DNA from: Candidatus Woesearchaeota archaeon
GTDB lineage: Archaea; Nanobdellota; Nanobdellia; Woesearchaeales; JABIAG01
Reading direction: 5' to 3'
NCBI GenBank assembly: GCA_019323235.1
Contig: JAHWHN010000111.1
Location: forward strand, 1 to 7,435
DNA: 7,435 nt
The translations under genes and the position numbers were made by a program. Under the pieces are notes generated by a model that was not told where the DNA came from, did not search any database, and saw nothing but the letters and a program-made list of their open reading frames with translations. Each line of letters begins with the position of its first letter. Positions within the stretch are counted from its first letter, which is position 1. Below are positions 1 to 4,797 of this stretch, in pieces.

Positions 1-592
1 AACAATCAGTAGTTGCAGTCCAATCTAGACCATAACCTGTGTTAGTACATGTAAGAATTCTTTCACTACCTGTTTCACACTCAGTTGCTGATTCAGGAGT
101 ACAAGTTTCTCCAGCTACTGAAGAAATAACAAATTCTTGAGAACTACCTTTTGTTACATAATTAATACTGTTTAAATTAACCGAAACATCGCCATTAATA
201 TTAACTCTAATGAAGTATTTATCTGATGATAAAGAGGGGTTTAAATTACAACTATCTATACAATAATTTTTAATTGTTTCTGTGGAATTTTGAATGCTTG
301 AGGCATATATTAAATATTCATCAGAACCGTCAATTAAAATTAATTCATAATATCCAATTCCTGAAATTAATCCAGATATACTAATAGATTCAATTTTTTC
401 ATTACCTGTCGGATTCCATAACATTACAGAATCTGAAGTAAATTCTTTGTTTATAATATCACTATGTGTTTCACTTAATAAATTACCTGTAATGTAATTT
501 CCTCCAAATAAATAAATAGAAACTAAAATTAATAGGAAAAAGCCCGCAAACATAGATGCAATCTTAATTCTATTTTTGAGATATTTCTCCAT
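1..592 (-). CDS. Membrane-anchored exported protein with cysteine-rich module, partial (C-terminus outside window)
   Basis: Function not recognised. The first 197 codons are visible and open to the window edge. Residues 1-10 are basic (EKYLKNRIK) and residues 11-29 form one hydrophobic segment, giving an uncleaved anchor or signal with the rest outside the cell. Residues about 55-155 alternate polar and hydrophobic in a beta-rich way, with a CIDSC pair at 111/115 and an N-S-T sequon at 102, and resemble an Ig-like or jelly-roll ectodomain. From residue 161 a cysteine-spaced module starts (C164, C172, C182, C197, with W191), the kind that often repeats in archaeal surface proteins; further copies may lie off the left edge. 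ATG at 592 is preferred; an adjacent in-frame TTG at 595 is possible, and a TAG at 598-596 blocks anything longer. The gene is transcribed divergently from the 351-aa gene. I am confident it is a gene and exported, not of any role. Confidence 0.85.
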   Translation of the reverse strand, partial: MEKYLKNRIKIASMFAGFFLLILVSIYLFGGNYITGNLLSETHSDIINKEFTSDSVMLWNPTGNEKIESISISGLISGIGYYELILIDGSDEYLIYASSIQNSTETIKNYCIDSCNLNPSLSSDKYFIRVNINGDVSVNLNSINYVTKGSSQEFVISSVAGETCTPESATECETGSERILTCTNTGYGLDWTATTDC

Positions 593-602
593 CAACTATA
601 TA

Positions 603-608
603 CTCCCC
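603..608 (-). promoter_or_regulatory. Shine-Dalgarno candidate GGGGAG for the left-hand gene
   Basis: On the minus strand GGGGAG lies 10 nt before the ATG at 592 and 7 nt before the alternative TTG at 595. The match to anti-SD sequence is good. The spacing is slightly long for ATG and ideal for TTG, so this site keeps the TTG start alive. It can only function if the transcript starts upstream, at the 639-648 box. Confidence 0.45.
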
Positions 609-613
609 TTTTT

Positions 614-623
614 TATAAATAAA
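614..623 (-). promoter_or_regulatory. TATA box candidate A for the left-hand gene (leaderless option)
   Basis: On the minus strand this reads TTTATTTATA. Its centre lies about 26 nt before the ATG at 592, the normal archaeal TATA-to-start distance, so it would give a leaderless transcript. The two plus-strand promoters in the window have the same geometry. It competes with the box at 639-648, and the sequence alone does not decide between them. Confidence 0.45.
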
Positions 624-638
624 CTTCGGAACTACTAC

Positions 639-648
639 TATTTAAATA
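639..648 (-). promoter_or_regulatory. TATA box candidate B, palindromic TATTTAAATA
   Basis: The self-complementary TATTTAAATA contains TTTAAATA on the minus strand, a good archaeal TATA match. Initiation about 26 nt downstream would fall near 616 and give a leader of about 24 nt that includes GGGGAG. This is the alternative to the box at 614-623. Being palindromic, it could also bind TBP facing right, but nothing to its right needs it, because the right-hand gene has its own better-placed box. Confidence 0.4.
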
Positions 649-660
649 TTCCTATTGGAA
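649..660. repeat. Short inverted repeat TTCC-TATT-GGAA
   Basis: A 4-bp inverted repeat with a 4-bp spacer directly abuts the palindromic TATA candidate, on its upstream side for the left-hand gene. It could be an operator or activator site. It is short enough to arise by chance in AT-rich DNA, so it is listed only as a weak candidate. Confidence 0.2.
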
Positions 661-676
661 AAATCAATCAAAAATA

Positions 677-692
677 AAAACATTTATATATT
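677..692 (+). promoter_or_regulatory. Archaeal BRE/TATA promoter of the 351-aa gene
   Basis: TTTATATATT occupies 683-692, preceded by an A-rich BRE-like stretch (AAAACA at 677-682). The first T is 32 nt before the ATG at 715, so transcription should begin within a few bases of the start codon. The transcript is therefore essentially leaderless and no Shine-Dalgarno is expected or seen. The box lies downstream of the TTG at 655, which excludes that codon as the start under this promoter. Confidence 0.7.
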
Positions 693-714
693 AGTACTAC
701 TCATCAGAAGTAAA

Positions 715-1770
715 ATGGTTAAAAAAATTGTTAATTATTTATTATTCATATCTTCTTTAATGATTAATCCCATTTATAGTCAAGATGTTAAAAAAGAAAA
801 TATTGATAAAAATTCTTTAGAATATAAGTTATCAAAATTAGATTCTTTAAACGAAAAAAGAAATTTAATAATTACTGAAATGAAAAAACAATCAATCAAA
901 GATGATTCTTTTCAAAGTTTAGTATTTTACTTACATAATGTTTATTTGGAAGCCGCAGTTGGAGAAGAGAAGAAATGTGATTTTGAAAAAGCAGTTTCTT
1001 TTTATGAAAAGACCCAAAACTTAATTAAGAATTATGAACAAAAATCTCAAAAAGATTTTGATGACAAATTGGAGTCAAGAGTTAATAAAATGGCTTTAAA
1101 TTGTAGAGATAAACTTAAAGAATTATCTGAACATAAAGATGATGGCGAATATATGGGTAAACAAAATCTTTTAATGGGTAATTATGATTTGGCTAAAAAA
1201 CAACTTTCTAACACAAAGTATTCCGAATTACCTGATTTTTTAAGAAAAATTGATAATCTAGATAAAGATTATAAAAAGAGTTTAGATGAAAAAATTAAAT
1301 TATGTGATTCCTTATACAAAATATTATCTAAAGATAAATTAACTTCTTCTGATGAAAAGGAAGCTGTTAAAAAAATAAATCAAATTTCTGAAAAAGTCCA
1401 AATCAGAAATATGTTAAATAAGTATTTAAGCGATAAAAAGAATTTAATAAAATTGCCTGATAATTTTCAAGAAAAAATCAAATTTGAATTATATCCTGTT
1501 CTTTCAATAGAAAATTTTAGATTTGATAATTTAAATTCAAAAAGTTTCTTAGAATCAACTAATAATTATTTTGAGATGGTTAAAGATGAAAAAAATGTTT
1601 TCTTAAGAGATAGAGCCTCAAGATATATGTGGTGTTTTAAGAATATAGCCTTAAACCATTCAAGTGAAATTTCCTTTAAATATGTAATTGCTTTTAATAA
1701 GAATAAGAAGCAACTATTTAATGAAAAGGAAGATTTGATATATATTGATTATTTAGAAAATATAAAATAA
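715..1770 (+). CDS. Exported alpha-helical, lysine-rich protein with TPR-like segments
   Basis: Function not recognised; 351 aa from the ATG chosen here. Residues 1-23 form a Sec signal peptide: basic VKK, hydrophobic core IVNYLLFISSLMI, and a likely cut near YSQ. The rest is highly charged and helical. Residues about 65-110 (an EAAVGEEKKCDFEKAVSFYEK stretch) and 145-180 (GNYDLAKKQL) have the paired-helix, small-residue pattern of TPR or solenoid repeats, though I cannot fit full 34-residue units. Residues 185-245 look like coiled coil. There are four cysteines (88, 130, 197, 307). The frame is open upstream to a TTG at 655, adding 20 residues, but the TATA box at 683-692 and the good signal peptide at the ATG favour 715. 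The gene is probably a single cistron, since the next gene has its own promoter 50 nt on. A protein-protein interaction scaffold outside the membrane is plausible; that is inference. Confidence 0.82.
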   Translation: MVKKIVNYLLFISSLMINPIYSQDVKKENIDKNSLEYKLSKLDSLNEKRNLIITEMKKQSIKDDSFQSLVFYLHNVYLEAAVGEEKKCDFEKAVSFYEKTQNLIKNYEQKSQKDFDDKLESRVNKMALNCRDKLKELSEHKDDGEYMGKQNLLMGNYDLAKKQLSNTKYSELPDFLRKIDNLDKDYKKSLDEKIKLCDSLYKILSKDKLTSSDEKEAVKKINQISEKVQIRNMLNKYLSDKKNLIKLPDNFQEKIKFELYPVLSIENFRFDNLNSKSFLESTNNYFEMVKDEKNVFLRDRASRYMWCFKNIALNHSSEISFKYVIAFNKNKKQLFNEKEDLIYIDYLENIK

Positions 1771-1781
1771 ATTTAAAAAAC

Positions 1782-1797
1782 AAATAATTTATATATT
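1782..1797 (+). promoter_or_regulatory. Archaeal BRE/TATA promoter of the three-gene operon
   Basis: TTTATATATT at 1788-1797, preceded by AAATAA, is the same 10-nt box as at 683-692 and lies 33 nt before the ATG at 1821. Initiation about 26 nt past the box centre falls close to 1818, so the first cistron should be nearly leaderless. No Shine-Dalgarno precedes the ATG, which fits. No clear T-rich terminator for the preceding gene is visible in the 50-nt gap, so some readthrough is possible. Confidence 0.7.
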
Positions 1798-1820
1798 CAT
1801 AACCCAAATTCTATATTACC

Positions 1821-2585
1821 ATGGGGAGTATTTTAGATCAATTTAAAATAGAAAAAGAATTATTAAAAAAATCACTTGAAATTAAAAAGAAAGATTTTTT
1901 TTCATTATTATATATAATATCACCATTTATTATTTTAGGAATTGTTTTATTTTCATTCTTTTTTATAGAGTATTTAATGGTTGTAAACAAATTAATGGTT
2001 TTGGATTTAGTTTCTGCAGTTCAAGGGTTTGGTTCTGATATTTTAATTAATGAATTTTCAGAATTTTATGTTTATAGTACAATTTTGATGATATTGAGTA
2101 TTGGTTTAATAATAATATCTAGTTCTTTATTTAGAATGTTAACGTTTTCAAATTTCTTAAATAAGAAGTTTCAAAAAGAATTTTTTTGGAAATACGTTTT
2201 AGGATATACAATTCCTTTAATTTTAATGTGGTTTATTATAATTTATCATTTTACAAAAATAGCTTCATTTACGGAGGGAGCTTTAGATGGTAAAAACCAT
2301 GCATTCTTTTTATTTTTTGTATTAATATTTTTTTCACACTATCTTAATTATTATACTCTAAATTATTTGAGAGATAAAAAAATAATAGATTCTTTGATTA
2401 ATGCTGGTTGGGATTCTGTAAACATAAAGAACTTTTTAGTTCCTTATCTTATTTTTATATTAGTATTATTTTTTATATTATTAATTACAACCTATTTAAC
2501 TTTTTTAATAGCTCCTGGTTTAATTATGATTATACTTTCTTATTTTTGGTTAAAGAAATATTTGGTGGTACATTATGAGGGATAA
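1821..2585 (+). CDS. Polytopic membrane protein, about six TM segments, unknown function
   Basis: A 254-aa integral membrane protein I do not recognise. The N-terminal 25 residues are charged and helical (MGSILDQFKIEKELLKK) and probably cytoplasmic. Hydrophobic segments lie at about 27-52, 84-107, 124-146, 159-180, 204-228 and 229-246, the last two separated by a short APG turn; the tail is short and basic. The loop at residues 53-83 is the longest between helices. There are no cysteines and no obvious catalytic motif, ATP-binding site or metal ligands. It is the first gene of a three-gene operon with its own TATA promoter, and its last 11 nt overlap the start of the 740-aa gene. Position and topology suggest the membrane platform, anchor or permease-like partner of the two exported proteins downstream. 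That role is inferred from context; a transporter unrelated to them cannot be excluded. Confidence 0.88.
   Translation: MGSILDQFKIEKELLKKSLEIKKKDFFSLLYIISPFIILGIVLFSFFFIEYLMVVNKLMVLDLVSAVQGFGSDILINEFSEFYVYSTILMILSIGLIIISSSLFRMLTFSNFLNKKFQKEFFWKYVLGYTIPLILMWFIIIYHFTKIASFTEGALDGKNHAFFLFFVLIFFSHYLNYYTLNYLRDKKIIDSLINAGWDSVNIKNFLVPYLIFILVLFFILLITTYLTFLIAPGLIMIILSYFWLKKYLVVHYEG
2564..2568 (+). promoter_or_regulatory. Shine-Dalgarno GGTGG inside the upstream gene
   Basis: GGTGG, the archaeal-type SD core, lies 6 nt before the ATG at 2575 and within the last codons of the membrane-protein gene. It fixes the start of the 740-aa gene. It also shows that this internal cistron uses SD initiation whereas the first cistron appears leaderless. 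Confidence 0.7.
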
Positions 2586-4797
2586 AGGTCAAGTAACTAT
2601 TTTTGTAATTATTGCAATTATTTTGTTGATATCTTTTTCTGTAATTTTTTATTTAATGTTACCTGATGATTCAGATGTTGGAATTGTAACTGGGGATATA
2701 GAAACAGTAGATGAAGAACTTGAAGTTTATGTTAGGGATTGTTTAACAAGAGTTACTGATGAAGCCATGGACATAGTTAGACTACAAGGAGGATATATTA
2801 ATTTCCCACAAGGTATTGTAACTAAAATTATAGATAGCAATGTTTCAATTGTAAATGGAAGAGTTTTAAACCAATTTGGAAAAATTCAAGTACCTTACTA
2901 TCTTGTGAATGATCAAATTTCAATACCTTCTTTATCTTTAACTGAATCACAAATTGAATCTTTTGTTAATGAAAGATTGCTAGAATGTATTGATAATTTT
3001 TCCCCATTTGAAAGAGAAGATTACATTTTTACTTTTGAGAGTCCAAAATCTAATGTTTCTTTAACCGATGTTGTTTTAGTTGATTTAAAATTTCCAATTG
3101 TCGCACAAAAAGATGACTTTCAATACATCCAAGATGAATTTTTTATCGAGCTCCCTATTGATTACAGGGAAATGCACAGAAAAGCAACTAGACTAACTTT
3201 GGATGAATTTTTGGGAGGTTATTTAGAATTACATGAAAAGAAATTAATTTCTTTATATGCATATGCTGGTGGTGAAAAAGGGGATTATGATCTTCCACCA
3301 TTTTCTTGGTCAGAGTTTGGTTTTGATTGTGAATCTGTTTCTTGGGATAAGGATGAAGTTAAAGATAAATTGAAAATTATTTACAAAGAAAATTATCCGC
3401 TTTTAAGAATAGGAAGACTAAACAATACAAGATATATTGCTGATAATTCTTTTTCAGAGAATCTTTATGATGGAATGATTATTGATTTATTGGCAAAAGA
3501 CATGGATACACATTTAGATATAATTTATGATGACAAATGGGATTTAGATTTTTTTGATGTTCAACCAAGTAGTGGAAAAACAATAGAACCGGATGGTTAC
3601 GAATTTTCAGGAATTCCTTTTTTACCAGAGATGTGTGATTATACTTATAATTTTAAATATACTTATAGACATCCTGTTTTGTTTGACATGTGGGATGATA
3701 ACAATGATAAATATTTTAGAAGTTCATCATCTGGAAAATTTAAATATAATTTCTTTTTAGAATCACATCTTTGTGGAAATAGAGTTAAGGATTGTGGAGA
3801 TGTAAATCCAAATGTGGAAGTAATTGAAGAATTTTTAAAAGAATATGGTTCAACAAGTAGCATTTGTAGTAATAACAACAATTCTGGTTTCATAACATTC
3901 AATGTTGGAGATGAAAATAATCAATCATTAAATGATGTTTTTGTAAAATATTATTGTGGAGATGTTGTTCATGATTGTGATATTGGTTTAACAGATATTG
4001 ATGGTGAATTAAAAATTAAACTCCCATATTGTCAGAATGGAATTGCTACTTTTTCTAAAAGAGATTATCATGATTCTCAAAGAGTTGTTTCAGTAACAAA
4101 TGATATTGGGATGCAATATTCTATAACTATGATGAAGAAAAAAGATTTTAATTATTCTGTAAATTTAATTAAAATAAAAGATTATGCGGAAGCATTTTAT
4201 TTAACGAATGCATTTACAAAACCTACTTGTAGTGGAGAAAGTCCTGAAAGTATTTTAGGTAGTATATATAAAACTCCACCAAAAAAAACAGATACTGTTT
4301 TTATAAATTTAATAAATGCGAAAAATCCAACAACAACTTCTTTGATTTATAGTGAGTTGGGAAGTCTTCCTTCAACATTACAATTGGGGCCTGGTGATTA
4401 TATTCTGGATTCAACATATGTGGGTATGACCAAAATAGATCCTGTAACAAAAGCTGGTCAAAAAATAAGTTTAAATCAAAATGGTTCTGGACCCTATACA
4501 GGACCTTTCCCGCTTGGTCAAGTAAGTATGGATGTTGATTTTGAAATGGAAGAATTGGTTAATACAAATCATATCGAATTTAATTTACTAGTTGATCATT
4601 TATCTGATGAAGTATTAGATGTTGATATAATTGGTGAAGAATTAATAAATGAAGATGGTGAAATAGATATAAATATAAAAATACCAGAAAATTCAGATTT
4701 AACAGAAGATTGCGTAAACCCTGAGAAGACAGTTAGTGTAAAAGTACCAAAAGAATTTTATGAAAGACATTTAAATCCAATACTAAGTAGAAAATGA
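2575..4797 (+). CDS. Pilin-type signal, membrane-anchored ectodomain protein (GQVTIF family)
   Basis: 740 aa. The N-terminus is MRDKGQVTIF followed by a hydrophobic run to about residue 29, resembling the class III (type IV pilin-like) archaeal signal in which prepilin peptidase cuts between G5 and Q6. I recognise this start, and the following E-x-Y-V-x-x-C-L...LQGGY stretch (residues 50-74), as recurrent in Woesearchaeota/Pacearchaeota; that is memory, not a search. Residues about 90-430 are a large extracellular region of unknown fold. Residues about 438-512 look like a carboxypeptidase-regulatory or Ig-like beta sandwich, with the hallmark G-L-T-D-I-D-G-E turn at 471-478 followed by KIKLPY. 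Twelve cysteines (56, 138, 252, 354, 400, 407, 431, 461, 468, 486, 552, 713) suggest disulfides, and there are several N-x-S/T sequons. The C-terminus is acidic with no second TM helix. The gene overlaps both neighbours. An anchored surface or assembly component is likely; exact role unknown. Confidence 0.88.
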   Translation: MRDKGQVTIFVIIAIILLISFSVIFYLMLPDDSDVGIVTGDIETVDEELEVYVRDCLTRVTDEAMDIVRLQGGYINFPQGIVTKIIDSNVSIVNGRVLNQFGKIQVPYYLVNDQISIPSLSLTESQIESFVNERLLECIDNFSPFEREDYIFTFESPKSNVSLTDVVLVDLKFPIVAQKDDFQYIQDEFFIELPIDYREMHRKATRLTLDEFLGGYLELHEKKLISLYAYAGGEKGDYDLPPFSWSEFGFDCESVSWDKDEVKDKLKIIYKENYPLLRIGRLNNTRYIADNSFSENLYDGMIIDLLAKDMDTHLDIIYDDKWDLDFFDVQPSSGKTIEPDGYEFSGIPFLPEMCDYTYNFKYTYRHPVLFDMWDDNNDKYFRSSSSGKFKYNFFLESHLCGNRVKDCGDVNPNVEVIEEFLKEYGSTSSICSNNNNSGFITFNVGDENNQSLNDVFVKYYCGDVVHDCDIGLTDIDGELKIKLPYCQNGIATFSKRDYHDSQRVVSVTNDIGMQYSITMMKKKDFNYSVNLIKIKDYAEAFYLTNAFTKPTCSGESPESILGSIYKTPPKKTDTVFINLINAKNPTTTSLIYSELGSLPSTLQLGPGDYILDSTYVGMTKIDPVTKAGQKISLNQNGSGPYTGPFPLGQVSMDVDFEMEELVNTNHIEFNLLVDHLSDEVLDVDIIGEELINEDGEIDINIKIPENSDLTEDCVNPEKTVSVKVPKEFYERHLNPILSRK
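4794..4797 (+). promoter_or_regulatory. ATGA stop/start overlap, translational coupling
   Basis: The TGA of the 740-aa gene and the ATG of the next gene share ATGA. No convincing Shine-Dalgarno precedes this ATG (only a weak AAGTAG), so the last gene is probably translated by termination-reinitiation. That would keep its output tied to that of the anchored protein. Confidence 0.65.

Larger units (their letters stand above)
593..714. other. Divergent intergenic promoter region
   Basis: This 122-nt spacer separates two divergent genes that both encode exported proteins. It is very AT-rich and contains TATA-like boxes facing both ways, a GGGGAG ribosome-binding candidate for the left gene, and a small TTCC/GGAA inverted repeat. 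The reading frame of the right-hand gene stays open back to a TTG at 655, but that extension is best read as non-coding because its TATA box lies inside it. Confidence 0.75.

Noticed and set aside
655..714. TTG at 655 as start of the helical exported gene
   Set aside because: The TATA box at 683-692 lies downstream of it, and the Sec signal peptide begins at ATG 715.
715..1770. Cytoplasmic SMC- or chaperone-like coiled-coil protein
   Set aside because: The N-terminal signal peptide argues for export, and no nucleotide-binding motif is present.
1771..1820. Transcription terminator after the helical exported gene
   Set aside because: There is no U-rich run of useful length on the coding strand and no stem-loop; the gap is occupied by the next promoter.
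1895..1902. T8 run as a phase-variation (contingency) site
   Set aside because: Runs of this length are expected in such AT-rich DNA. A similar A8 occurs at 4281-4288, and no out-of-frame design is visible.
3663..3902. Minus-strand 79-codon open frame
   Set aside because: It lies wholly inside the 740-aa gene on the opposite strand, with no promoter or Shine-Dalgarno and no domain-like sequence; a shadow of the coding strand.
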